Assembly: GCA_019359435.1 (NCBI GenBank)
Contig: JAHHHI010000089.1
Coordinates: forward strand, 1 to 64,000
Direction: 5' to 3'
DNA length: 64,000 bases
From: Kaiparowitsia implicata GSE-PSE-MK54-09C
Lineage (GTDB): Bacteria > Cyanobacteriota > Cyanobacteriia > Elainellales > Elainellaceae
In this document: positions 8,279 through 17,606 of the stretch, piece by piece
Numbering within the stretch: position 1 is the stretch's first letter
How the letters are laid out: every line of letters starts with the position of its first letter
The notes under the pieces: generated by a model
What the model saw: only the letters and a program-made list of their open reading frames with translations
What the model was told of the DNA's origin: nothing
Database searches by the model: none
Made by a program: the position numbers and the translations under genes

Positions 8279-9586
8279 GTGACCGCAATTCTCACCGGCC
8301 TGTTCGGCCTGCTCTTCGGCTTTCTCTCGGTCGGCCTGTGGATCGGCATAGCGCTTCTCGCCACCGCCATTGGCCTGGGCATGCTGTTCACCACTATCCC
8401 GATAGACCGCTTGCTGCCCCAATATGTCTTCAACGTGCTGACGACGCCGGACCTCGTCGCCCTGCCGCTTTTCGTGCTGATGGGGGAGTTCCTGTTTCGC
8501 ACCAAGCTGTCGGCGGCGCTGTTCTCGGGCCTCGCCCCTTGGGCCGGGCTGCTTCCCGGACGCCTGCTGCATGTCAATGTCATCGGCTGCTCGATCTTCG
8601 CCGCTATCTCAGGGTCTTCGGCAGCGACGACGCAAGTCGTCGGTCGCATGACTCTCAAGGAGCTGCTCAAGCGCGGCTATTCGCCAGACGTCGCCATCGG
8701 CAGCCTCGCCGGTGCCGGTACGCTCGGCTTCCTGATACCGCCTTCGACGGTGATGATTATGTATGGCGTGCTGGCCGAAGAGTCGGTGTTGCGCCTGTTT
8801 ACCGCCGGCTTTCTGCCGGGCGTCTTGCTGGCTGCCGTGTTCAGCGGCTGGATCATGATCCACACCTCGATCAAGAAGGAGATGGTACCCGAGAGCGAAC
8901 GCGCCCTGCGCCACATGCCGTTCCGCCAGCGCGTCGCAGCGCTCAAGGATCTGTGGCCCGCTATGTTCCTGATCCTGTGCGTGCTTGGTTCCATGTATGG
9001 CGGCTTGGCTACACCGTCCGAGGCTGCAGCCCTGGGTGTCGTCGGCGCGCTGATCGTGTCGCTCAGCCAGAAAGCCCTCGACTGGAAAGCGGTCCGCGAT
9101 ATCGCCCTGGGTGCCGTGCAGACCTGTTCGGTCATGGGCATCATCATCCTAGGTGCTTCGGTACTGGGCAATATCACGGCCATCCTGGGCATTCCCGATG
9201 CGGTTGCAGGGCTCGTCGAGGGGTGGAACCTCTCGCCTATCATGCTGATCGTGGCGCTTATGGTCCTTTACCTGATCCTCGGCACGGCGCTCGAGGGCTT
9301 TTCGATGATCGCCACCACACTGCCCGTGGTGCTGCCCATCGTCGAAGCGGCAGGGTTCGACAAGGTTTGGTTCGGCATCTTCATTGTGCTCGTTGTCGAA
9401 ATGGCCCAGATAACACCGCCTGTGGCCTTCAACTTCGCAGTGATCCAGAACATCACCCAGCGCAGTACCGGCTACATTGCCAAGGTGACCTTTCCATACC
9501 TCCTGATCATGATGGGCTTCACCATCATGCTCGCTGTGTTCCCCGACATCGTCCATTTCCTCCCGCGGCTCCTGCTCGGTTCTTGA
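8279..9586 (+). CDS. TRAP transporter large permease (DctM family)
   Basis: 435 residues, the usual size, with about 11-12 membrane helices. It has the DctM signatures GSSAATTQVVGRMTLKELLKRGY and GTLGFLIPPS near residues 110-160, and the second-half repeat ALGVVGALIV...LGTALEGFSMIATTLPVVLPIV. It forms the sodium-coupled translocation path. The open frame begins at 8153, but I chose GTG 8279: GGAAGGA lies about 9 bases upstream and the protein then starts at the first helix, whereas the longer form overlaps dctQ by 80 bases with a non-family N-terminus. A strong terminator follows. Confidence 0.87.
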   Translation: MTAILTGLFGLLFGFLSVGLWIGIALLATAIGLGMLFTTIPIDRLLPQYVFNVLTTPDLVALPLFVLMGEFLFRTKLSAALFSGLAPWAGLLPGRLLHVNVIGCSIFAAISGSSAATTQVVGRMTLKELLKRGYSPDVAIGSLAGAGTLGFLIPPSTVMIMYGVLAEESVLRLFTAGFLPGVLLAAVFSGWIMIHTSIKKEMVPESERALRHMPFRQRVAALKDLWPAMFLILCVLGSMYGGLATPSEAAALGVVGALIVSLSQKALDWKAVRDIALGAVQTCSVMGIIILGASVLGNITAILGIPDAVAGLVEGWNLSPIMLIVALMVLYLILGTALEGFSMIATTLPVVLPIVEAAGFDKVWFGIFIVLVVEMAQITPPVAFNFAVIQNITQRSTGYIAKVTFPYLLIMMGFTIMLAVFPDIVHFLPRLLLGS

Positions 9587-9604
9587 CCGTGCAGCACTCC
9601 ACTC

Positions 9605-9632
9605 AAGGGCGGCCCTAGGGCCGCCCTTTTTT
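9605..9632 (+). terminator. Rho-independent terminator of the TRAP operon
   Basis: Stem AAGGGCGGCCC/GGGCCGCCCTT with a TA loop, followed by a T-run at 9627-9632. It lies 18 bases after the dctM stop. Confidence 0.88.
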
Positions 9633-9646
9633 CTTTGGCCAAAGGA

Positions 9647-9675
9647 GTGGGGCGTTCCTTGCGGAACGCCCCCAC
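9647..9675 (-). terminator. Hairpin terminator for the convergent RraA-family gene
   Basis: GTGGGGCGTTCC-TTGC-GGAACGCCCCCAC pairs over 12 bases with one bulged C. It is downstream of the minus-strand stop at 9698. The minus strand continues with TCCTTTGG, a weak T-tract, so termination efficiency is uncertain. Confidence 0.6.
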
Positions 9676-9697
9676 TTGGTCGCTGCGAGATGCCGGA

Positions 9698-10372
9698 CTA
9701 TTCGTCGGTAGTCAGGCCCTTGGCTGCCAGTACGCCAGCGAGATTGGAAACCTCGATGACGCTCTTGCCGGCCTTGTAGGCGGCGATGTAGCCAGCCTCC
9801 GCTGCTTCGCGTTCCTTCGATTTCTCGGCTGCATAGGCTGCGTGTTCGCGGCGGACGACGACCAAACCATCAGCATCGCCTCGGATGATGTCGCCGGGAT
9901 AGATCAGCTCATCACCTACGATCACGGGATCATTGACCTGACCGATGGTCTCCTTGACGGTACCCTTGATGCAGGTGCTGAGCGAGAAGACCGGGAAGCC
10001 CAGCTTGATCAGCTCGGCCGTGTCCCGCACGCCAGTATCTGTGACGAGGCCGGCGATGCCCTTGGCAAGGCAAGCATTGGCCAGCACGTCGCCAAACGAG
10101 CCGGCTTCTTCATACTCGCCGGCGGAGACGACGATCACGTCGCCGGCCTTGGCGTAGGAGATGGCGACCTGCAGCATGATGTTGTCGCGCGGCGCGCATT
10201 TGACGGTGAAGGCCGGGCCACAGAGCGACATTGCGCGGTCGACCGGCTTGAGGCGCGAGCTCAGGGCGCCGAGACGGCCCTGCGCTTCATGGATGGTCGC
10301 TGTGCCATACTTGGCCAGTTCGGCAATGAGTGCGGGATCGGCGCGTTCGATTTTGGTCTTGACGTGAACCAT
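9698..10372 (-). CDS. RraA-family aldolase (4-hydroxy-4-methyl/4-carboxy-4-hydroxy-2-oxo acid aldolase type)
   Basis: 224 residues, typical for the HMG/CHA aldolase branch of the RraA-like superfamily. Markers are GTATIHEAQGRLG (residues about 23-35), the phosphate/pyruvate loop region VSAGEYEEAGSFGDVLANACLAKGIAGLVTDTGVRD, and GDIIRGDADGLVVV. The GD...G(x)20R-D arrangement that binds the divalent metal and substrate (GSFGD, then VRD) is present. Such enzymes cleave 4-hydroxy-2-oxo-dicarboxylates to pyruvate plus pyruvate or oxaloacetate. The ribosome site GGAGGAA precedes ATG 10372. The gene lies 15 bases downstream of an aminotransferase gene in the same operon, suggesting that the aminotransferase makes its oxo-acid substrate. 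Confidence 0.82.
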   Translation of the reverse strand: MVHVKTKIERADPALIAELAKYGTATIHEAQGRLGALSSRLKPVDRAMSLCGPAFTVKCAPRDNIMLQVAISYAKAGDVIVVSAGEYEEAGSFGDVLANACLAKGIAGLVTDTGVRDTAELIKLGFPVFSLSTCIKGTVKETIGQVNDPVIVGDELIYPGDIIRGDADGLVVVRREHAAYAAEKSKEREAAEAGYIAAYKAGKSVIEVSNLAGVLAAKGLTTDE

Positions 10373-10387
10373 GGTTCCTCCGGTGGT

Positions 10388-11593
<1,206 letters not shown>

Positions 11594-11834
11594 TGTACAA
11601 TCCTGGCTGGGCGCGTTGCGCCTTCACACCGCGGCATGGCCGCACTGTGCCAACCATAGGGCAATCGCGTGCGCGCCCGCCAAAAGCGGTTTGCTCTGGT
11701 GCGATAGGGAACGACGATGATCCCGAGCCATCGCGCAATCATCTGACCCCATCGCTCGACTGTCATGCTAGCAAATATAGCTAAGACGCCGCCCTTGTCG
11801 GCCCGCCCGCAACCTGTTTAGCGACAAGCAGAAT

Positions 11835-12224
11835 ATGGACCTGGACCGCCTCAAGAAAATCCTCGACTGGATGGCGCGTTCGCCCTTGAGCGAGCTCGAG
11901 GTGACCGATGGCGAGTTCAAGGTGCACTTAGTCCGCAACGGGGCCGGTCATTTGACCGAGGCATCGTCCCCCTTGTCTGCGGCTCCCGGCGGCCATGACG
12001 TTCTGGCGCCCACCTATGGCGTCGTCCATCTTTCCCCCGATTCCGCCAGTCCACCCTTCGTCGTGGTGGGGCAGGCGGTGGCCGTCGGACAGCCGCTCTG
12101 CATCATCGAGGCGATGAAGGTCTTCAGCACCATCGAGGCGGAAGTGCCCGGCACGATCGCCGAAATTCTCGTGGCCCCGGGGGCCGAAGTGGCTACGAGC
12201 CAGCCGCTCTTTCGCGTGGAATAG
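11835..12224 (+). CDS. Biotin carboxyl carrier protein (AccB-like)
   Basis: 129 residues. The N-terminal 30 residues (MDLDRLKKILDWM, then LSELEVTDGEFKVHL) form the small AccB-like helical part. The C-terminal 80 residues are a biotinyl domain with the EAMKV motif, the biotin-accepting lysine being residue 95, flanked by CIIEAMK and EVPGTIAEI. It carries carboxybiotin between the biotin carboxylase encoded 3 bases downstream and a carboxyltransferase. Since PxpB/PxpC are in the same operon and no AccA/AccD is, it likely serves a dedicated carboxylase rather than fatty-acid synthesis. No strong ribosome site precedes ATG 11835. Confidence 0.87.
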   Translation: MDLDRLKKILDWMARSPLSELEVTDGEFKVHLVRNGAGHLTEASSPLSAAPGGHDVLAPTYGVVHLSPDSASPPFVVVGQAVAVGQPLCIIEAMKVFSTIEAEVPGTIAEILVAPGAEVATSQPLFRVE

Positions 12225-12227
12225 CCA

Positions 12228-13580
12228 ATGTTCGATACGCTCCTTATCGCCAATCGCGGTGAAATCGCGCTGCGCATCCAGAAGGCAGCAAAAGGCCTGG
12301 GCCTGCGAACCGTCTGTGTTTACTCCGAAGCCGATGCGGCCGCGCCCTATCTCGAAACCGCTGACCAAGCCGTCTGCATCGGCCCCTCCGCCTCCAAGGA
12401 CAGCTACCTCAACGCCGATGCCATCATCCTGGCGGCCCTGCAAACCGGGGCGGGCGCGATCCATCCCGGTTACGGCTTTCTGTCCGAGAATACCGCCTTC
12501 GCCCAGGCCGTGGTCGATGCAGGGCTCGTCTTCGTCGGTCCCGATGCCGCCTGCATCCGCGCCATGGGCGACAAGGTGGCGGCCAAGAAGGCCATGATCG
12601 CTGCAGGCGTACCCTGCGTGCCCGGGCCGGACAGTGCCCTGCCATATGACTTCATCGAAATCCGGCGGATTGCCACCGAAATCGGCTATCCCGTTATCCT
12701 CAAGGCGGCCGGCGGCGGCGGTGGCAGGGGCATGCGGGTCGTACGAACCGAGGAGGAGCTGGCTAAGGCTGTCGCGGTGACCCGCGAGGAGGCCGAACGG
12801 TTCTTCAGCAATCCCGATATCTACATCGAGAAATTCCTCGAGAACCCCCGCCACGTTGAGATCCAGATGATCTGTGACAGCCATGGCAATGCTCTGTGGT
12901 TGGGCGACCGCGATTGCTCCATGCAGCGGCGGCACCAGAAGGTGATCGAAGAGGCGCCGGCACCGGGTATCGACCGCGTGCTGATCGCCGAAGTCGGCGA
13001 ACGCTGTGCCCGCGCCTGTCGCCAGATCGGCTATGTCGGCGCCGGCACTTTCGAGTTCCTCTACGAAGATGGCCAGTTCTACTTCATCGAGATGAATACC
13101 CGCGTCCAGGTCGAGCACCCTGTAACGGAAATGGTGACCGGCCTCGACATTGTGGCCATGCAGTTGCGGGCTGCGCGGGGGGAGGCTTTCGATGTGGTGC
13201 AGTCTGAGATTTCAACCGCTGGCCACGCCATAGAATGCCGCATCAATGCCGAGGACCCTTACAGTTTTGCGCCGTCACCGGGCAAACTGACCGAGGTCGT
13301 ATTGCCAGAGGGGGAGGGCGTTCGGGTCGATACTCATATCCGCGCCGGCTACGTCATTCCCACTCACTATGATTCCATGATCGCCAAGCTGATCGTGCAC
13401 GGCAGAGACCGCGGAGAGGCGCTGGCGCGCATGCGCGCTGCCCTGGATGGTTTTCACATTGGGGGCGTTGTCACCAACATACCATTGCAGGCGGCCCTCA
13501 TGGACGAGCCGGGATTTGTCGAGGGCGGAATGAACATCCATCACCTGGAACATTGGCTTGCCGAAAGGTCGTCGCAATGA
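12228..13580 (+). CDS. Biotin carboxylase subunit (AccC-like)
   Basis: 450 residues, the standard length of AccC. It begins MFDTLLIANRGEIALRI, has HPGYGFLSEN, the glycine-rich ATP lid KAAGGGGGRGMR, the EKFLENPRHVEIQ stretch, the RDCSMQRRHQKVIEEAPAP motif and FIEMNTRVQVEHPVTE (catalytic Arg/Glu). It carboxylates biotin on the carrier with ATP and bicarbonate. It is close to housekeeping AccC but sits in an operon with PxpB/C/A-type genes. The stop overlaps the next start (ATGA). Confidence 0.92.
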   Translation: MFDTLLIANRGEIALRIQKAAKGLGLRTVCVYSEADAAAPYLETADQAVCIGPSASKDSYLNADAIILAALQTGAGAIHPGYGFLSENTAFAQAVVDAGLVFVGPDAACIRAMGDKVAAKKAMIAAGVPCVPGPDSALPYDFIEIRRIATEIGYPVILKAAGGGGGRGMRVVRTEEELAKAVAVTREEAERFFSNPDIYIEKFLENPRHVEIQMICDSHGNALWLGDRDCSMQRRHQKVIEEAPAPGIDRVLIAEVGERCARACRQIGYVGAGTFEFLYEDGQFYFIEMNTRVQVEHPVTEMVTGLDIVAMQLRAARGEAFDVVQSEISTAGHAIECRINAEDPYSFAPSPGKLTEVVLPEGEGVRVDTHIRAGYVIPTHYDSMIAKLIVHGRDRGEALARMRAALDGFHIGGVVTNIPLQAALMDEPGFVEGGMNIHHLEHWLAERSSQ

Positions 13581-14254
13581 ACGATCACGTCTCGTTGCGG
13601 GGGGAGGGGCCGCAGATCAGCCTGCTCGGGACAACCGGCCTTGTCTTCGAGGCGCCCGGAGCCTTTGATCTCGGCAACCAGCAGCGCATCTGGGGCATGG
13701 CCGATGCCTTGGGCAGTTGGGCCGAGGTGCGCGAGGCCGTGCCCGGCATGACCAACCTGACCATTCTTTTCGAACAACCGCCGCATGACTTCAGGGCATT
13801 CCGCGACCGCCTGACTTCGCTCTGGGCGAGCGGCATCAGTAAGACGGTCGCTGGTCGAACCATCGACCTGCCCATTGTCTACGGCGGAACCGGCGGTCCG
13901 CACCTGCTTGAAGTTGCCGAATTGACCGGGCTGTCCGTCGATGAGGTCGTGTCGATCCATTCCGCGCCCGTCTACACCGTTTACGCTGTGGGCAGTCACG
14001 CCGGCTATTGCTATCTGGGGGGGCTCGATCCGCGCTTGTTCGTACCGCGGCGCGCCGTACCGCTCCTGTCAATTCCGGCCGGTTCGCTGTCGATTGCGGG
14101 TGCGCAGACCGGGGTTTCGGCATCGGCCGGCCCGAGCGGCTGGCACACCATCGGTTCGGCTGAAGTTACCTTCTTTGATCCCGCCCGCAACCCGCCTTCT
14201 TTGCTCGGGCCAGGCGACAGCATTCGGTTCCTGCCGGAAAAGGTGGTGTCATGA
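13577..14254 (+). CDS. pxpB: PxpB / KipI / allophanate hydrolase subunit 1 family protein
   Basis: 225 residues of the AHS1 (carboxyltransferase domain C/D) family. Recognisable pieces are the early G...LGTTGLVFEA, the middle YGGTGGPHLLEVAELTGLSVDEVVSIHSAPVYTVYAVG, then GYCYLGGLDPRLFVPRR and the SIAGAQTGVSASAGPSGWHTIG stretch, which is the strong AHS1 signature. In known systems the protein is 5-oxoprolinase subunit B, the Bacillus kinase inhibitor KipI, or half of the urea-carboxylase carboxyltransferase. It overlaps the biotin carboxylase gene upstream and pxpC downstream by 4 bases each, which implies a stoichiometric complex. Confidence 0.88.
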   Translation: MNDHVSLRGEGPQISLLGTTGLVFEAPGAFDLGNQQRIWGMADALGSWAEVREAVPGMTNLTILFEQPPHDFRAFRDRLTSLWASGISKTVAGRTIDLPIVYGGTGGPHLLEVAELTGLSVDEVVSIHSAPVYTVYAVGSHAGYCYLGGLDPRLFVPRRAVPLLSIPAGSLSIAGAQTGVSASAGPSGWHTIGSAEVTFFDPARNPPSLLGPGDSIRFLPEKVVS

Positions 14255-15237
14255 TCGAGGTGCTCAGCAATTCCGCGCTCGCCACCATTCAGGATGGTGG
14301 CCGTCACGGATATTACCGCGACGGCGTCAGCCGATCCGGCGCCATGGACGGAGTTGCCGTTGCAGTGGGTAATGCACTGCTCGGAAACGACCGCGATGCC
14401 GCCGGCATCGAGATACCCATGTTGCCCTTTTCGGTTCGTTTCGACACCGGCCTCGACATAGCGCTGACCGGAGCCGACTGCGCTGCGCACCTTGATGACG
14501 TCGCGCTGCAGCCCGATTGGGCAATCCGGGTCCATGCCAGTCAGGTGCTGAAACTGTCAGCGCCCAAAAGCGGCTGCAGGGCTTATCTGTGCGTCGGCGG
14601 TGGGGTGGATGTCCCGACAGTCCTGGGGTCGCGCAGCACGCAGCTCCGCGAGGGTTTTGGGGGGCACGAGGGACGCATGCTGCAGAAGGGCGACAGGCTT
14701 GCCGCTCGACGCACGGAGTCCGTACTGCCCGAAGGAGGGATGGGTGCGATGCCCGTTGCCGCCTTGATGCCGGAGCTGGGGCAGGGCGCCAACGTGACCG
14801 TGCGCGTTCTCCCGGCGGCCGAGTATGAACTGTTCCGGCCGGAGGCGCATGATGCACTCTGGTCTGGGGATTGGGCGGTCACCCCGCAAAGCAATCGCGC
14901 TGGCTATCGTCTCGCCGGGCCCGAATTGCAGCTGATCACGCCCATCGAGCTTCGCTCGCACGGCGTCGTTCCCGGCGTTATTCAGGTGCCGCCCGGGGGC
15001 CAGCCGATCATCCAACTGGCCGACGCCGCAACCATGGGCGGGTACCCCAAGATCGGCACCGTCATCGAGGCCGACCTCTGGCGCCTTGCCCAAGCGCGGC
15101 CGGGTGAGAAACTCAATTTTCAGCAGGTCAGCTATGAGGATGCGCTGGCCGCGCGGCACGAGCTCGATCGTTGCCTGGCATCGATCGAGGCAATGGCGAT
15201 GCGGGTGCGCGCCGCCGCCAAAGGATGGTCCAGATGA
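14251..15237 (+). CDS. pxpC: PxpC / biotin-dependent carboxyltransferase (AHS2) family protein
   Basis: 328 residues of the AHS2 family. It starts IEVLSNSALATIQDGGRHGYYRDGVSRSGAMD, the family opening (IQD.GR.G....GV..SGAMD), then IEIPMLPFSVRF, the middle YLCVGGGVDVPTVLGSRST, WAVTPQSNRAGYRLAGP, and the end PGVIQVPPGGQPIIQLADAATMGGYPKIGTV. PxpC pairs with PxpB in 5-oxoprolinase; homologous domains form the carboxyltransferase of urea carboxylase. The start is coupled to pxpB (ATGA overlap) and the stop to the next gene (ATGA). Assignment to the family is firm; the substrate is not. Confidence 0.9.
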   Translation: MIEVLSNSALATIQDGGRHGYYRDGVSRSGAMDGVAVAVGNALLGNDRDAAGIEIPMLPFSVRFDTGLDIALTGADCAAHLDDVALQPDWAIRVHASQVLKLSAPKSGCRAYLCVGGGVDVPTVLGSRSTQLREGFGGHEGRMLQKGDRLAARRTESVLPEGGMGAMPVAALMPELGQGANVTVRVLPAAEYELFRPEAHDALWSGDWAVTPQSNRAGYRLAGPELQLITPIELRSHGVVPGVIQVPPGGQPIIQLADAATMGGYPKIGTVIEADLWRLAQARPGEKLNFQQVSYEDALAARHELDRCLASIEAMAMRVRAAAKGWSR

Positions 15238-15614
15238 TTTCCATCGACGATCTCGACCGCGTTCTTGGTTGGATGCTCAAGGATCAGTTGCAGGCGCTGG
15301 AGGTCAGCGAGGGCAATGCACGCATTCGCCTCAAAATGGCAGATCGTCCCGGCATGCCCGCCCCTCGGGTTGAAGCGAAGGTCCTGGCCAGGGGCCTGGG
15401 TCGTTTTCTGGTTGCGCATCCAAGGTCTGGAGAACCCGCGCTCAAGGTTGGAGACCAAGTGGTCGCCGGAGGCATTGTCGGCTTCATCCAGAACGACGCA
15501 GTCCTGCTGCCGATTGTCTCCGCTCATGCCGGCCAAGTCAGCGAGGTCCACGTCGCGGCAGGCAGCCTGCTCGGGTTTGGCGCGCCGGTTTTAACTTTGA
15601 TGGTGGAGCCCTGA
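15234..15614 (+). CDS. Biotin-carrier-like protein lacking the biotinyl lysine
   Basis: 126 residues, clearly paralogous to the carrier at 11835. The N-terminal SIDDLDRVLGWMLKDQLQALEVSEG mirrors LDRLKKILDWM..SPLSELEVTDG, and the C-terminal half is biotinyl-like with GDQVVAGGIVGFI and a final VSEVHVAAGSLLGFGAPVLTL. In the position of EAMKV it has QNDAV, so alanine 89 replaces the biotin-accepting lysine, and the Met is lost too. The ATG at 15234 overlaps the pxpC stop (ATGA). It cannot be biotinylated at the normal place; it may be a structural or regulatory subunit. The reading frame shows no sign of decay. Confidence 0.8.
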   Translation: MISIDDLDRVLGWMLKDQLQALEVSEGNARIRLKMADRPGMPAPRVEAKVLARGLGRFLVAHPRSGEPALKVGDQVVAGGIVGFIQNDAVLLPIVSAHAGQVSEVHVAAGSLLGFGAPVLTLMVEP

Positions 15615-15617
15615 GCC

Positions 15618-16391
15618 ATGAGTATCGATATCAATTCGGACCTGGGCGAGGCCTTCGGCCCCTACGTGATCGCCGACGACGAAGCGCTCATGGGGGTGAT
15701 CACATCCGCCAATGTGGCCTGCGGCTATCACGCCGGCGATCCTGTGGTGATGGACCGAACCATTCGTCTGGCCAAGGAGCATGGCGTGGATCTGGGTGCC
15801 CATATCGGCTACCCCGACCGCATGGGGTTCGGTCGCCGGCACATCCAGATGGAACTAAGCGAACTCGAAAAGCACGTCCTCTACCAGTTGGGGGCCCTCG
15901 ACGGACTGGCCCGGCCGGCAGGTCATCGCATCACCCATATGAACCCGCATGGCGCCCTGGGCAACCTGGCCTGCGCCGACCGGGCGGTTGCCGATGCACT
16001 TGTCCGCGCCACCAGGGATTTCGACCCGGACATCGCGCTCCTGGTGTTGACCGGGACGCAATTGGAATTCGCCGCCCGCGATGCTGGCATGCGGACCGTC
16101 AACCTGTTTTTGGCCGACCGTGCCTATACCATCGACGGGCAACTGGCATCCCGTTCCGTGCCTGGAGCCGTCATCAAGGACGAGGCGAGCGTCTATGCTC
16201 GGGTCACCCGATTGCTCAATGATGGAACAGTGCTGACAATCGACGGGCAGATTCTGTCGGTCGAGGTGCAGTCGATCCTCGTGCATTCCGACACCCCCCA
16301 TTCCCTCGAAGTGGCGCGCGGTATCCGCCAGGCGATCGGCGCTGCCGGGAGTGCCGTCCGCGCCATTTCTGCTCACCAGGCGGGGAGTTAG
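15618..16391 (+). CDS. pxpA: PxpA / LamB-YcsF family 5-oxoprolinase subunit
   Basis: 257 residues of the LamB/YcsF family. It opens with SIDINSDLGEAFGPY, then SANVACGYHAGDPVVM, a GAHIGYPDRMGFGRR stretch, HMNPHGALGN, and the late FLADRAYTIDGQLASRS and VHSDTPHSLEVARGIR. This protein is 5-oxoprolinase subunit A in known PxpABC enzymes, which open 5-oxoproline (pyroglutamate) to glutamate with ATP. It begins 3 bases after the lysine-less carrier gene. The presence of biotin carboxylase and carrier genes in the same operon leaves open whether the substrate is 5-oxoproline or another lactam or amide. Confidence 0.9.
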   Translation: MSIDINSDLGEAFGPYVIADDEALMGVITSANVACGYHAGDPVVMDRTIRLAKEHGVDLGAHIGYPDRMGFGRRHIQMELSELEKHVLYQLGALDGLARPAGHRITHMNPHGALGNLACADRAVADALVRATRDFDPDIALLVLTGTQLEFAARDAGMRTVNLFLADRAYTIDGQLASRSVPGAVIKDEASVYARVTRLLNDGTVLTIDGQILSVEVQSILVHSDTPHSLEVARGIRQAIGAAGSAVRAISAHQAGS

Positions 16392-16514
16392 CTGCCGGAC
16401 ACCGTTGGCTGCCGGTCATCGGGAACCACTATCTCGTCAGAGCCACACAATCTTGGCCCTGATCTGTCCAAGCCGGTTAACCTCCGCCCAGCAATTGATT
16501 TCGAAGGATCGACC

Positions 16515-17279
16515 ATGCCATTTTCCGACTACAAGACCGCTCTGGTCACGGGCGCCTCCACCGGCATGGGCTACGCCATCGCCGAGCGATTGGCACGCGA
16601 AGGTCTGATCGTCCACGGCATCGGCCGGAACGAAATTGGCCTCAAGGCGCTGGCTGAAAGCACGGGCGTGATCACCCACGTGCTTGACGTGACCGATACC
16701 GCCGCTTTGACTGAACTTGTTGGCGGCCTCGAAATCGACGTCGTGGTCAACAATGCGGGCGTGTCTCGATCCGGCAATATCCTCAGCTCAGACGAATTCG
16801 ACATCGATGAGCAAATCGACGTCAATCTGCGGGCGGCGCTGCATCTGTCGCGCCTCACTCTACCCAAGATGATCGAGCGCAATCGCGGTCATATCGTCAA
16901 CATCACCTCGATCGCGGGCTTGTACGAATTCGGGGGGCACACCGTCTACCACGCGACGAAGGCGGCAATGCACACGGTCTCACGGCAACTGCGGATCGAC
17001 GCCTATGGCAGCGATGTCCGCGTCACCGAGATCTGCCCTGGGCGGGTCGAAACCGACATTTTCGCCCGTGTGCAAAAGATCGACGCGGCCGAAGCCCACA
17101 AGCGCTTCTTCGAGGACTTCGAATGCCCCAAGCCCGTCGACATCGCCGATACGATCGCCTTTGCCATCGCTGCTCCGCACTATGTCAACATCGGCATGAT
17201 CGAAATCATGCCAACCCTGCAAGTACCCGGCGGACTGCGAACCGGAACCCGGACGGAATTTCCATCGACGCGAACTTGA
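16515..17279 (+). CDS. SDR family oxidoreductase
   Basis: 254 residues. TGASTGMGYAIA (cofactor motif) near residue 12, NNAGVSRSG near 80, a Ser-X12-Tyr-X3-Lys active site seen in NITSIAG...YHATKAAMHTVS, and CPGRVETDIF after it. It resembles the SDR group annotated as NADP-dependent 3-hydroxy acid/serine dehydrogenases (YdfG-like). A 123-base gap separates it from pxpA; AAGGATC is a possible ribosome site before ATG 16515. It may be the last gene of the carrier/Pxp operon or have its own promoter. The substrate is unknown. Confidence 0.85.
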   Translation: MPFSDYKTALVTGASTGMGYAIAERLAREGLIVHGIGRNEIGLKALAESTGVITHVLDVTDTAALTELVGGLEIDVVVNNAGVSRSGNILSSDEFDIDEQIDVNLRAALHLSRLTLPKMIERNRGHIVNITSIAGLYEFGGHTVYHATKAAMHTVSRQLRIDAYGSDVRVTEICPGRVETDIFARVQKIDAAEAHKRFFEDFECPKPVDIADTIAFAIAAPHYVNIGMIEIMPTLQVPGGLRTGTRTEFPSTRT

Positions 17280-17606
17280 CGACCCACGCTTGAAATAGAG
17301 TCATTGTTATTGACGAGGCACTTTCCGACGGTTGCTCGCAATGGCTATGTTATCTACGCTCTCGCTACCTGAACGCCCGATGCTTCTCTTGAAATGAGAC
17401 TGAACGACGGCTGTCGGCCCTAACCTTGCCAGAGCAACAAAGTCTGCGTTCCGTGACGCAACCTGAGGGGACGGGCACCTCCCCACACCTTAAGCCGTTC
17501 AGTCGGGCGAAGTCGAATGGCAGCTACTGGGTGTCGGCCGAGGCTGTCTGAACGGCTGACATGGGGCGCAGTGCTGACATCATTAGCGTTTCGGGGCCAC
17601 TTCGCA
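17280..17606. other. Convergent intergenic stretch, nothing recognised
   Basis: About 330 bases between the ends of the SDR and lyase genes. I see no open frame with a ribosome site and no T-tailed hairpin. A short GGGGCC/GGCCCC pair (17593-17598 with 17610-17615) straddles the lyase stop and might help terminate the minus-strand operon. Confidence 0.4.

Noticed and set aside
8263-9618. Second plus-strand frame of 451 codons overlapping dctM
   Set aside because: Arg/His/Pro-rich shadow with no hydrophobic helices; the real frame is the DctM permease.
11928-13118. Long minus-strand frame opposite the biotin carboxylase gene
   Set aside because: Antisense shadow in GC-rich DNA; the plus strand has all AccC motifs.
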